Below are positions 47,289-58,250 of a stretch of 64,000 bases of DNA, in pieces. The position numbers and the translations under genes were made by a program. Source of the DNA: Harmothoe impar (Eukaryota; Annelida; Polychaeta; Phyllodocida; Polynoidae); contig OX381704.1 of assembly GCA_947462335.1 (NCBI GenBank), forward strand, positions 26,311,955 through 26,375,954, read 5' to 3'. Numbering within the stretch: position 1 is the stretch's first letter; every line of letters begins with the position of its first letter. Under the pieces are notes generated by a model. That model did no database searches. It was not told the DNA's origin and saw only the letters and a list, made by a program, of their open reading frames with translations.

Positions 47289-48550
47289 CGATGAACTTTA
47301 AAAACAGTTTGCTGAATTAAATTTTCAAAAGCCTGTATAGCATAGCTTAAATGTTGTTTTGAATTTATCGTCAACACCTCCAAATACAACTGATTCAGGT
47401 AGCGGTGACTAAATAAATGGAAAAAAATACAACTAGAAATAAAAGTTCCCAAAAGTTCGTGCCAATCAGCGGTTCATCCCGTTCAGAACTCTCCACTAAG
47501 TGACGTAGGTAGGCGATAATGGGGAGATCCATCAACCAGATCAATCCTTCGTGTTGCTCATGCGCACTGTTGCCGACCCCTCACTATGCATGCGTCTCAT
47601 CTGGCACTTCCGGAATCAATGAGCAGTAAAAGGTGGCGGATATAAGGGTAGAGGTGACCTTGGGTGTCTCAGGGTACAGATCCGCGCCATGTGCACAGTC
47701 ACACAGACTAGCTACTCGGTTATCTACTTAAAGGGCACACAAGGAAGCAAAGAAATCCATCAAACCCTTTTTGTCTGGGGGAATCAGGGGATAGGGCCCA
47801 AACTGAAAGATCACCCATTAGTAAAGTGAGGAAAACACTGCTTCCACCAAAGGACTGATCACTTCAACTAGGATGGATAAGAAAATCAAGTTGGCTCTTC
47901 TGAACCTGTTTAATTACCCATGAGATGCCTCCCTGAGATACGTTATCTGTTGGGGTTTCTAATAGTAGGCCATAACAGTAAGGTGTATTAGACTGCTAAG
48001 ACACATACACATAGGGAGTGTTTGGACTACAAATTCAAATGGAATCCTGACCCTCGCTTTAACTCAGTGTAGGCTTACATAGATAGACATTCTACTTTTA
48101 AAGGGTTGATCTATTCCCTGGTTCCTCTGGAAAATGGACCAATAAGAGAAAGGGTACCTCACTGCTGAACTACCTCCCCCTGGGCGGTAGATTCAAAGTG
48201 GTAAGGTGGGCTCAAACTGGGAGCTCATATCGTGGTCGCATTGCTAAGCGAAGCATTACTGCCTTGTCCTATCCACATATACAAATTCAAATAGAATCCT
48301 GACCCTCGCTTTAACTCAGTGTAGGCTTATATAGATAGACATTCTACTTTTAAAGGGTTGATCTATTACAGGCCTATACACCTCAAATCCAGGCCACAAA
48401 GATTGATGTTTGTATATACACAATCTCCTGGGGTCATTCACCTTTAACGCCTATCTCAGCCCTTATGGCTGGGGCCTATGCAGCTTCCGCTGAATGTAAA
48501 AGTCTGATCCCAGCTATACTATAGGGAAGCCATACGTTTCTGACCTGATC
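47289..48550. other. Gene-free stretch with a 90-bp direct repeat
   Basis: ACAAATTCAAATGGAATCC, CTTTAACTCAGTGTAGGC, ATAGATAGACATTC and TTTTAAAGGGTTGATCTATT at 48030-48120 recur at 48282-48371 with few changes, 252 bases apart. No gene is supported. Confidence 0.6.
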
Positions 48551-48640
48551 TTTTAAGAATTCAACACCATATATAACCCTGCCCTATTCTCCACCACCCT
48601 GCCCCTCTTTACAATAGGGCCGCAGGGGGTCCTTTCCGCC

Positions 48641-48849
48641 ATGAACAACCACAAGAGGGCGCCGCCCTCGGAACCGGAAGTGCTGAATGAGATCTCGGGG
48701 ACGCTGGACTTGATCACGTGGGACGAGAGCGCACCTTGGCATAGAGAGATGAAAAGGCGAAAGGAACTTATCCTCACCATTCATCTAAAAGGGCTGGGGC
48801 GCCGGGCGTTCAGGAGGGGGGAGGAGGGATTAGCTTTCTGGTTAATTAA
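48641..48849 (+). CDS. Candidate first exon in a CpG-containing promoter patch
   Basis: An ATG in good context (CCGCCATGA) opens 70 codons. CpG density and an ACCGGAAGTG ETS-type site at 48671 fall inside the exon, as in many housekeeping promoters. The frame ends shortly before a strong donor (GAG/GTAAGG at 48855); a weaker donor (AA/GTAAAG) sits just before the stop. The peptide is charged, with WDESAPWHREMKRRKEL, and no family is recognised with confidence. It could equally be a short 5' leader. Confidence 0.3.
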
Positions 48850-49813
48850 GTAAAGAGGTAAGGCGACCGGTCTAGGGATTCAGGTAGCATGCTGGCGCTT
48901 CTTGGTGACTTGCTTCTCTATTTTTTCTTTGTGTCCGGGTAGTTGTTATTCCATACGTGCGACAGGCGCTCACAGACCGTGTATCTATTCAATGTGAGTA
49001 ACAAGGGCCCGGACGCCACCTTACGAGCACTGCCTGCCAGAATAGAGGGAGATTGTAATGTGTGGAACAAAAGTGTTGGAACAATGCTGGCATTACCAGC
49101 CTTTGTCTAGGCCATACAGTCTGGTGCGTGGTCGTGCTATGGCAATAGCAAGACATGGGGAGCTTTGGCTAATGTACTATACTGTACATGCATACTGTCT
49201 ATATCAGACACTGTCCCAGCAACTCTTATTGATGTCTCATTAAGATGATTGGCTGAAAAACGTCCTTGACATAGCCCCCATATTCTACCACATACACACA
49301 TAGGCGGGTGCACATTTGATTTGTGTCAATTGCCAATTAGTCTAATAAACTCCTACGATCATACTGTCATATAATTTGTCTGGAATCACAGTAATGGTAT
49401 TATTTCATAGACATTTTTACTAAAACACTAAATTTCTTTATTGGAGTTAAATTGCAAAGTGGGCAACGCTACGCTTAAACAAAACCTCGGTGGCCCTTGG
49501 TAACAATGCGAATGAGTGATGAACATTATTCCATACCAGAATAGATTTTCTATAGTATACCGCTTTAATACTCTGCTCGTGTATTATGTCTGTAAGCTGT
49601 GCTGAGGGAGATCCATCAGGTGGTAATGGCATGTAAGACACGGCGTGCACCTGCTGCCTTACGTGCGCGGCGTCCTGTGCTGATCAACCAGCAGTGGCCG
49701 AGTAATGAAGCGTGCCAGCACCGGCCGGCCGTAATCAGCGCACGGCGAGCAGCTCGTGTAGAGCTACCTACTGAGCAGCTCGTGTATAGTCTATAGCACC
49801 GTGTGCAGACTTG

Positions 49814-50093
49814 TATAAGGGCTGCATAGTGCTTTAGGGTGGTGTTCTCTAATCCTGATGCATATCACTATATAGATATACCTATATAACATATACCTGA
49901 TGAGATTGTCATGAATGCCCGGAGGAGTATACTTGCGAGGGCTTAATCCCTGAATCAGGACAACTGTTCGGGAGTTTATCAAGACCGTATAGTATCGGCA
50001 TGCACTGGCGAGTGACTCGCCAGGCCTGCATTCATATGCAATGAAGATATAGGGCATAATGCATTTAGGCAGTATGCGTCCCTTAAAGGGCTA
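49814..50093. mobile_element. CCCTTTAAGGG-family MITE, copy 6
   Basis: Left end is reduced to AAGGGCTGCATAGTGCTTTA; right end TATGCGTCCCTTAAAGGGCTA is well kept. The interior shows GGCGAGTGACTCGCCAGG, a near-perfect short palindrome typical of the family. Confidence 0.65.
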
Positions 50094-50154
50094 GGAGTGT
50101 GTGTAGGCACCACGTCTAGGTAGATGTACATACAGGGTGGTGCATAGCAAGGAG

Positions 50155-50457
50155 TACTCTCGTTCCCAAATCCTTCTGAAGGAAGGCTCTGGTAACTGCC
50201 AAATGTTGGGATTTTGCTGGGTCTGGGCAACCCGTGCTGGAAGCTTGGAACCAGCGAACAGGAACAGGAAATGGAACCAGAAAGACTGATGGTAAAACTA
50301 CCTAAAACTACCATCATACATTCTGGTTCCATTTCCTGTTCCTGTTCGCTGGTTCCAGCCCAACAGCAGGGGTTACCCAGACCCAGCAAAATCCAAAGTT
50401 CAAGGTCATTTGGCTGTTACCAGAGCCTTCCTTCGGAAGGATTTGGGGACGAGAGTA
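50155..50457. mobile_element. Hairpin MITE with 9-bp target duplication
   Basis: Ends TACTCTCGTTCCC and GGGGACGAGAGTA are inverted, and AGCAAGGAG is repeated directly outside them (50146-50154 and 50458-50466). The two halves pair over most of their length (GAACCAGCGAACAGGAACAG with its complement). A 9-bp duplication is typical of Mutator-like elements, but 8-10 bp also occurs in others, so the superfamily is a suggestion. Confidence 0.85.
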
Positions 50458-50466
50458 AGCAAGGAG

Positions 50467-51764
50467 TCACACTCATAGAGCTAACCATCTTACTACTACC
50501 TTGAAGGCACACTTAATTTTGTTGCTAGGTGGGAGCCTTAGTCGTCCTGTTTGCATTGCATGCCTGGCACAGTTCTATGCTATACATTTACATCTTTGCT
50601 AGTTCTAACTATGTAAACGTTCTGATTGGTATTATGTATTTTGTAATTGATCTAAATGAGATGGATTAGATGATCTATTGTCACCACCCGGTTTGAGCCT
50701 ACGACTGATTACTCACTTTACTGCCTACTTATAGTTGTTCTGTCTTGTATTTTCTGTGTGATGACTAGTAAAGTATCGTCACTTGTTTGGTATCATATTA
50801 CACGTAGTATTGTTGACCAACTATTAAACTGTGATATCAAAGCCGAAAAACTTTAAACTTTGATATCTTTTTGATGTAAACTTTTACATTAATTCCTGAT
50901 TTGTTTATTATTGTTTGTATGTACTTGACCTTAATTGAAAGACATGACTTCTTCACTGAATTGTTGCCAATAAAAATCTTTCCAACAACAACAACACATT
51001 ATGACTCAGATAATTGGGATCATTTTATGATATATCACACGTGTACCACATGCGGTATTGAGAAATCGGTACATGATCATTTCGTGGTCTGACACGGGAG
51101 TGGTTACAGTGCTCTATTGATGTCATGGAAATGGTGGTTTACAAATGTAGGTTTACCATCTTTAAACCTATTCATTTATATCTAACAATCAACATGACTC
51201 ATCTCTATAATGGTTCTATACAGAAACTAAACCGCACCTACACCGACCACAAAGTCATGGTGCGAGTCACACGTCTCACATGTAGGCTCTACGTCAATAC
51301 GTTTGGCAAACACTAAATTATCTTCTAAACACCCCATGCATGACGTCAGATAGAAAGTGCAACGTAGTAATTTTTATCTTTTCAGATCTGCCCGAGTGCT
51401 ACTCTATGTAAATCTATGTTGATCATTGGGCTTGTAGATAAGGACCGTTGAGATAACTTTTGAACTGCTTTGATGCACACATCCCAATATACCAGAGTGG
51501 ATAGAGTTGAGCGTGTAATACGGCGTTTACATGTTGAGCAGTGAGACAGTAACCATTGTACTCAGCCTGCAGTTGCATGTTATCATGTCAACACCGACCA
51601 CTGTATACCTGTATTGTCGCTTGTAAAGCGAATGTTTTGAGAATTCATATGCGAGTCGTCACCGAAAGTATCAACAGCTCAAAGTAATCACTGATACACA
51701 TCTCACCGAAAGTAATCGCTAATAGATATATCACCCACAATGTGTGACACATATGCCACTCCTG
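50467..51764. other. Gene-free stretch
   Basis: AT-rich sequence with frames of about 63 codons only and no splice or domain support. No bounded repeats were identified. Confidence 0.5.
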
Positions 51765-52185
51765 CTTGGTTACTTTAACTGGAACACTCCCTAACCTTCA
51801 ATGGGACGCTCCTGGCTGGTTATGTTAACTGGAACACTCCTGACTGGTTACTTACACAGGAACACTCCTGCCTGCTGCCTTTAAAGCCCCAGAGCCCCCA
51901 TATATAGGGCTGAGTACCTGTCTCGGCCCCACGCTGACTGCTGCAGGAGGGGTACCGAGATTTGCGCCTTTAACTGGGACGACACTGCATCTAATTTTAA
52001 GTGTAACTGAGTCGCTCCTGACTAATGACTTAAACTGAGATGCTCTTGACTAGTGACTTTAACTGAGACGCTCTTGACTAGTGACTTTAATTGAGACCTT
52101 CCTGACTAGTAACTTTAATTGAGACGCTCCTGACTAGTGACTTTACCTGGGACGCTCCTGGCTGTTGATCTGCACTGGGACGCTC
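51765..52185. repeat. Degenerate minisatellite, about 28-32-bp unit, in two blocks
   Basis: GACGCTCCTGACTAGTGACTTTAA and variants (GGAACACTCCTGACTGGTTA) recur in two blocks, 51765-51870 and 51995-52185, separated by about 120 bp. The right block is more regular. The spacer contains TATATAGGGCTGAG, so a promoter between the blocks is possible but unsupported. Confidence 0.75.
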
Positions 52186-52823
52186 ATACAGAGCTGTGTG
52201 CACACACCCTGGAGGTAAATGGTTATGGATTGAGTCCAATAATCAATGACCTCGTATGATCTGTGTATACATAAAGCCCACCACAGTGACACATTCACAA
52301 CAAGGGTTTTGTTGTGTGTATTTTTCTGTCCCAATATGATGGTATGCTTGTTAGAGCTCTGTTAGTTTAGATATGTATCAGTTATGCACATGTGACTCCA
52401 GGGCCCAGGTTCACTTCGCATATCCAGGGCAGCTAGTCATCGCCTACATCCTGACTACTATTATTTGTTTAGGAGAAGGTGGATGAGATTGACAGGATAA
52501 CGTGTATTTTAATGTCAAAATCGAGTAGTGCTCCACACATTTTAAACATTAAATTAAAGTAGTTTTACCGTTAAAATGATTAACCTTAACCTTTTTGAAT
52601 TCGAGATATTAAAAATACATGTACACATTTGAAAATTGATTCACATGCTGAATACGTTCTCAGACTGCAGGCGGATGATCACTTTTGTTTACACATATTT
52701 ATTATATTCTTTTTTGTTTCTACATATTGATTCTCTTGTCCTTGTGTCCTATACAGTGTATCTATCCAGTAAGTGCACTATCAATATTCTTCACTTTGGC
52801 CGTTAATACATAAATACATATTA

Positions 52824-52935
52824 CTTAAACCTCGAAGGGCTGCATACTGCTATGAGGCATTAAGCAGCATGCCGACTCTACGTGGCTGATACATCCCCGA
52901 AGGATCGGTATGGTGCATGAAAGCAGCCCTGTATA
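52824..52935. mobile_element. CCCTTTAAGGG-family MITE, fragment (copy 7)
   Basis: TTAAACCTCGAAGGGCTGCAT, GCATGCCGACTC, GATCGGTATGGTGCATG and AAAGCAGCCCTG follow the family order. The right half is missing. Confidence 0.5.
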
Positions 52936-53218
52936 TCAAGGTCTCCGTCAATGTATACATCTGACTTGTCTGACCTGAAGCCTGCTTAATGACTGTCCTG
53001 TCCTATTTGAACCTTGGCTAATGGATAATGAGTCTGATTCAATGTTATAGAATATACGCTGATAAGGTTAGAATATATTTATCTAGACATAATACCTTGG
53101 TAAGTCATACAATATTCAAAACCACAACCAAGAAAGTTAGCTGGCCGACGCCTTGCACACCCCTATGTGGTGACAGATTATCTCTTTAAGACAGATAACT
53201 TTTCACACAGGGCACATT

Positions 53219-53320
53219 CACCGGAAGTGCAGACGCATTCACCGGAAGTTGTCCCTCTTCCTTTTAAGGCAATACACCCAGAAAGAGGGATTCCTCCCTG
53301 GTGGTATTGCCATAGCAACG
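53219..53320 (+). promoter_or_regulatory. Promoter-like patch: paired ETS sites and an X-box
   Basis: CATTCACCGGAAGT is repeated 20 bases apart (53219 and 53239), giving two ETS/GABP-type sites, and ATTGCCATAGCAACG (53306-53320) closely matches the RFX X-box. A candidate start codon lies 43 bases further on. RFX/ETS pairs are seen in housekeeping and ciliary promoters. The orientation is inferred from the ATG. Confidence 0.5.
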
Positions 53321-53362
53321 TCTTGGTAGCAGCATCTTGCCGTTTTCTCCTCAGCCCACGCC

Positions 53363-53449
53363 ATGGATGGACCACTCTCAGACACAGAGGCCCCCACTCT
53401 ACTAACGCCAGATAAGGGCTCCCCTCCCGCCCTCCCGCCCACTCTGTAA
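53363..53449 (+). CDS. Candidate first coding segment downstream of the ETS/X-box patch
   Basis: ATG in a good context (ACGCCATGG) opens 28 codons before TAA. The peptide (MDGPLSDTEAPTLL, then Pro-rich) looks like a disordered N-terminus. Its stop overlaps a weak GT donor (TCT/GTAACA), so the frame might continue by splicing. No second exon is assigned. Confidence 0.28.
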   Translation: MDGPLSDTEAPTLLTPDKGSPPALPPTL

Positions 53450-54979
53450 CAGTACTTGGGAACTGTAATTAGTTCACCCAGCCCTGAGACTAATAACCAA
53501 TGAGACTAATAGCCGAGATATAATTAGGACTTCCCATGGCAGAAACCACCCCAGGCTAGAAATATATACTTACTGGGAAAGGGATATTGCCTATAAATGA
53601 AGCAAAATATAGATTGAGGATAATAAGTGTGGTCATGATGGCAATAAAAGGACCAAAAGATAATCTGTTTATTGGATTAGAAGATACAGGCTAGAAGGAA
53701 TCAACTGTTCGATATCAAATTCGATGCTGTTAAAAGGTGCAATATCTAAATAGACTTCTGAGTCAGCCGGCCTACATTTTCCCTATTATAGATTTAGCAG
53801 AATTGATCTTGTGCATATTATGTCGCTAACTTTGTCGTATTCAAACTGGGCTTTGTATGTATAACGACCTTGATGTATTATCTAACTGTATATTAGAGTA
53901 TTGGCAAGCATGTAAACATGTATAGTATAGGTCCCCAACGTAGCTGCAAGTCTGGTGGGAATATAGGTGAGTCATACAGGTAATAAACGCCTCAGCCATA
54001 GCTGTAGAACTGTGTTCTTTATACATCTATTTACATCAGGGCTCTTTGCTCTGTATATATCTAAGTCGTTGTGCTAACATATTCTAGATTACATTAGTCG
54101 TTACATTGACCAACAGCGTGGTCGTTGAAGGTGGCTAATAACTTCCCACGTCCATTTTTCTCATTCAGTAGGTCATGTGACACATGGCTCATTGTAGCCC
54201 ACGGGGGCTATTCTCAGTCATTTAGATTTTTTTTTAAACATGGAATTAGAAGGGACTAGAACGGGCATGAGGAAGGTAGTATGGCCTGTTTGAAAGTGAA
54301 AATGCGTTCATGTCTCTGACACTAGTTGTTGTATCCATCAGATTTGAAACAAGTGATAGGGGTGCTGGTACCGAGTAAAGGTGGAACATGTTACACAATT
54401 TAGTATAATGTGTGTAATAACTGCAACAAACGGATGTGGACTTCTCTGTGTGGCAGCTATAATCTCCCATTAACAAATCATAAGGAAACATTTGAGATTT
54501 CGTCCAAAACAAGGCAATTATTGGGCAATTTCACAAATGGAAATCCCCTGTTTACATGTCTACAAAAAGTCTAAACAGCCTGTGTATCCCCGCGGCCGTA
54601 TGGCCTGTGTCCATACTACCATGAGAAGTGCGTGGGCGTAGAGGGAAGTGGAGCGGCACCATGTCACGACTTAAGGGATGGTAGGGTGACATGTATACTT
54701 TTATTTTAACTAGAGTCTAGAAAGAACTTGATCCAATGCCTATTTATGACACCATCTTGCATCGCATGACAGCAGGTATACATCACACCTTTTCCTCTAT
54801 AATTATATTTTGTATCTCTTCAAATTTTTTTTCTAAACTATTATATTTCTCATCGCTCAGGAATAGATATAGGAGGTCTATATTTCCCTATCAAAGATGA
54901 CAACTGCTGCTCAGTACTGTACCGTTTACACATGGTTATAGTTAACCATTAGAGATGTTACCAGTATATCGGGACCAGT
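53450..54979. other. Gene-free stretch before the retrotransposon
   Basis: No supported gene, RNA or bounded repeat. An 88-codon minus-strand frame at 54246-54512 has no recognisable domain. Confidence 0.5.
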
Positions 54980-55391
54980 GTAATTCAATTCAATTCAAAA
55001 TTCTTTTATTTATACTGGAAAAATAGTAGGTCAGAGACCTGTATTCACCTTATTCCAGTCAATGGAACATATATCAAAATATTCACATGAATCTTCAGAT
55101 GGTACATGTATATAATAAATATAGAAATGATTTAGGCATAGGCTTAGAGCCATGACTTAGTATAATAGAGAGAAAGAGGTTAGTTTAGTAGCTCATAGTG
55201 GTGGCTGATGTTATTGCCAATTGGACTGATGTTGTAGTCCTGGTTGAATGGTGGTCAGTCATTCAACTGTAGTAATGGAAGGTCTCTGGTCAAGACTACA
55301 GGCAATGTTCAATACAGAACTACAGATAAAATACAGGAAAATAATAATAATAATAATAATAGGCATGAATATAATATGCATATTTGAATAT

Positions 55392-58250
55392 TCAAACATA
55401 CGTGGCAATTAGGTCTAGGTGGTGTTTTTTATTCCAGGCTGAAAATTTGTTACTATCCCTGATAGCTCTATTTTCAACAGTTAGCTCATTCCATGCCCCA
55501 GCCAGTCTGTACCTCAGACTCCTAGCATAGGCAGGATTAATAGCTCTTTTTTGGATAAGCAAACGCTGGTCCCTGCGTCTTGTAGCTACATTAATGATGT
55601 GTAGCTCATCTACATTTAACGATTTTTTGAAAGCATGTTCCATAATGTGCATATGTCTTCTATCTTTTAATTTGTTTAATTTAGCTTTCCTATGCAGAGC
55701 AGCAGTATTTAAAATTCCTGTCCTTCTGTAAGCAATTCTGAGGCTTCTGTTAAGTAATTTTTGGACACCTTCCAGGCTAGTCTTAGAGGCTACATCATAA
55801 AACACATCACAGTAATCAATGATGGGCACAACCATTGTTTTCACAACCTTCACAGCAACATTTTCAGGCATTTCGTATTTTACATAGTTAAACATAAATA
55901 CTTTATGTCTCACACTGTGGACAACAGTAGGTATATGATGATTAAAATTCAGCATAGGGTCAAGGGTAACCCCAAGATACCTATAAGAGGGAGCATAGGA
56001 GATTATATCATTACCTATACGCAGGTTTGGCCTTACCAGGCGGCGTCTTAGGGCTTTATTAGCAAATGACATATATTTTGTTTTCTTACTGTTTAGAGAA
56101 AGTTTATTAGTATTGCACCAAAGAGAGATATTATTTAAATCATTATTAATAAGATTAGTCATATTAGTTTCAGGTGTATGGTCAATATAAATAACTGTGT
56201 CATCAGCATAATGCTGGCAGTGTAAGTTGGTTAGTGAAGAGTGCATGTCGTTTATATAGGTTAAAAATAATAATGGTCCTAACACAGACCCTTGTGGGAC
56301 CCCACAGGTAACGTTATGAAACTCAGATAGTATACCATTTGCTTTGGTTCTTTGTCTTCTGTCTGTAAGATAATTATCTAAAAGGGAGGTAGCTGAATTT
56401 TGAAGGCCTAAATTTGTTAGTTTAATTTTTAGTATTTTATGGTTTAAGGTGTCAAAAGCTTTGGAAAAATCAAGGAATATAGCAGTTGTGCATTTCTGTT
56501 TATTTAATGATTCAAAAATATTATTTGTTAATTTTTCTATTGAATTAAAGGTTGATCTATTTGGCCTAAATCCATCTTGGTTGTCATATAGTATGTTATT
56601 ATCTAAAAGGTAGTCAAGTAATTGTTTATGAAGGACTTTTTCCATTAATTTAGCTGGAAGTGGCAATATGGAGATGGGTCTGAGGTTATTTACATCCGCT
56701 CTGTCTCCACCTTTGGGCAAGGGTGTTACTATAGCTTCTTTCCAGGCATGAGGAAAAACAGAGGTTCTTATGACTAGGTTAATTATGTGTAACAGGTGGT
56801 AAGGTAGTGTTGTGAATGTGTCTTTAAAGACTTGTGTAGAAATGTTAAGTATTCCTGATGATTTATTCATGTTAATCTTTTTAATTAATTTTTTCACTAT
56901 ATCTATATTACAATCCTTAAAGGCAAAGTTTTGTGGTAAGGGGGGGATGTTGCTCTGAAAAGGTAAATTTAGGTTTTGTGCTAATTTGGGTCCTATAGTT
57001 GCAAAGTAACTATTAATGAAATTGGCAGTTTGGTCGAATGGAATTTGTTTCTTATTTGTCTTATCATAAAGGCTGTAAATTGGAGATTTATTTTTTGGGT
57101 TCATTAAATTATTAATACTTTTCCAGTATTCTTTTGGTTTATTGTGATTTTTTACGAATTGTTGCTTATTATACCTATTACGTGCAAGGCGTTTTTCGTT
57201 ATTGGCCAGATTTCTTAGGAAAATTGCAATATTATGATCATCATCATCTAGTGTGCGTCGGTATTTTTTCATAGCATCATCCCTGTCTTTGAAAAGTGTT
57301 AGTAAGTCATTAGTAACCCATTCTTTCTTCTTCTGTGTACAATTAAAAGTCTTGATAGGACAAGTAAAGTTAAGTAGGAAGTGTATTTTGTCCAATAAAA
57401 TATTCCAAGCTATATTGGGGTCTGGGGCATCCCAGAAGGTATTCCAGTTAATATTCTTTAGGCCTGTTGTATAATTATCAACTACATAATCTTTATAAGT
57501 ACGGCCTGTGAATACTATAGGCACCTTAGCTAAGGTTACATGCCTTCTTGTAACAAATATGGGATAGTGATCAGTTACCGTGATGTGAGAGACACCAGAA
57601 GAATAGACCTGGGGTGAATTGGTTAAAATTAAATCAATTAGTGTGTTTTCTCCCTGAGGATTTTTATGTGTAAAATTAGTAATCAATTGGTTAAGTCCAA
57701 AAGTAGCCATAAAATTTTTTAATTTTTCATGATCACCATATTGCCTTTTCACGTTAATATTAAAATCTCCTAACAGAAAATACTCCTTTCCAGGGACCTT
57801 GTTAAGGTCTGTTAATAATGTGGTTAGTTCTTTAAAGAAGGTGAGGATATTACCATCAGGAGGCCTGTATACATTGAACATGTGTATTGTCTTGCAATTG
57901 CCTTTATTTATGACAATATATTGCACCTCCATGTTGATGTTACATATGTTTTTATCCCTTTGCTCTATATAAGCTATGTCATTTGCTATGTATGTGACCA
58001 CGCCTCCTCCACAGGTTTTAGCTCCAGGCAGCGTTAAGTCTCTATCTAGCCTGCAGAGATTATACCCTTCCAGTATAAAGGTATCATCTTTGTTCATATT
58101 AGTTAACCAGCTCTCTGTGATACCTATACAGTCCGCATGTGAGTTTTCAAACATAAGTCGTGCATCATCAATTTTACCCGGTAGTGTTCTTATGTTATAA
58201 TTAATCATGTGTAGTCCTCTTAGCCTATCAAAATTCAAATCATGGGACAT
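55392..58250 (-). CDS. LINE ORF3: AP-endonuclease and reverse transcriptase
   Basis: 952 residues. Endonuclease domain, about residues 15-240: INYNIRTL, ITESWL (Glu46), VYRPPDG, GDFNINV (Asp162, Asn164), LIDLI (Asp206) and TDHYP (Asp227, His228), so the catalytic set is complete. Reverse transcriptase, about 500-730: RPISILP, DGFRPNRST, IFLDFSKAFD (Asp594), CGVPQGSVLGPLLF and YADD (681-684). A C-terminal extension follows without an RNase H domain. Length and motifs fit CR1-group elements, which nick target DNA and prime reverse transcription there. No frameshift or stop interrupts it. Confidence 0.95.
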   Translation of the reverse strand: MSHDLNFDRLRGLHMINYNIRTLPGKIDDARLMFENSHADCIGITESWLTNMNKDDTFILEGYNLCRLDRDLTLPGAKTCGGGVVTYIANDIAYIEQRDKNICNINMEVQYIVINKGNCKTIHMFNVYRPPDGNILTFFKELTTLLTDLNKVPGKEYFLLGDFNINVKRQYGDHEKLKNFMATFGLNQLITNFTHKNPQGENTLIDLILTNSPQVYSSGVSHITVTDHYPIFVTRRHVTLAKVPIVFTGRTYKDYVVDNYTTGLKNINWNTFWDAPDPNIAWNILLDKIHFLLNFTCPIKTFNCTQKKKEWVTNDLLTLFKDRDDAMKKYRRTLDDDDHNIAIFLRNLANNEKRLARNRYNKQQFVKNHNKPKEYWKSINNLMNPKNKSPIYSLYDKTNKKQIPFDQTANFINSYFATIGPKLAQNLNLPFQSNIPPLPQNFAFKDCNIDIVKKLIKKINMNKSSGILNISTQVFKDTFTTLPYHLLHIINLVIRTSVFPHAWKEAIVTPLPKGGDRADVNNLRPISILPLPAKLMEKVLHKQLLDYLLDNNILYDNQDGFRPNRSTFNSIEKLTNNIFESLNKQKCTTAIFLDFSKAFDTLNHKILKIKLTNLGLQNSATSLLDNYLTDRRQRTKANGILSEFHNVTCGVPQGSVLGPLLFLTYINDMHSSLTNLHCQHYADDTVIYIDHTPETNMTNLINNDLNNISLWCNTNKLSLNSKKTKYMSFANKALRRRLVRPNLRIGNDIISYAPSYRYLGVTLDPMLNFNHHIPTVVHSVRHKVFMFNYVKYEMPENVAVKVVKTMVVPIIDYCDVFYDVASKTSLEGVQKLLNRSLRIAYRRTGILNTAALHRKAKLNKLKDRRHMHIMEHAFKKSLNVDELHIINVATRRRDQRLLIQKRAINPAYARSLRYRLAGAWNELTVENRAIRDSNKFSAWNKKHHLDLIATYV

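Noticed and set aside
49979..50504. Frames of 136 (minus) and 96 (plus) codons
   Set aside because: They read the two halves of the hairpin MITE at 50155-50457, which explains their mutual similarity.
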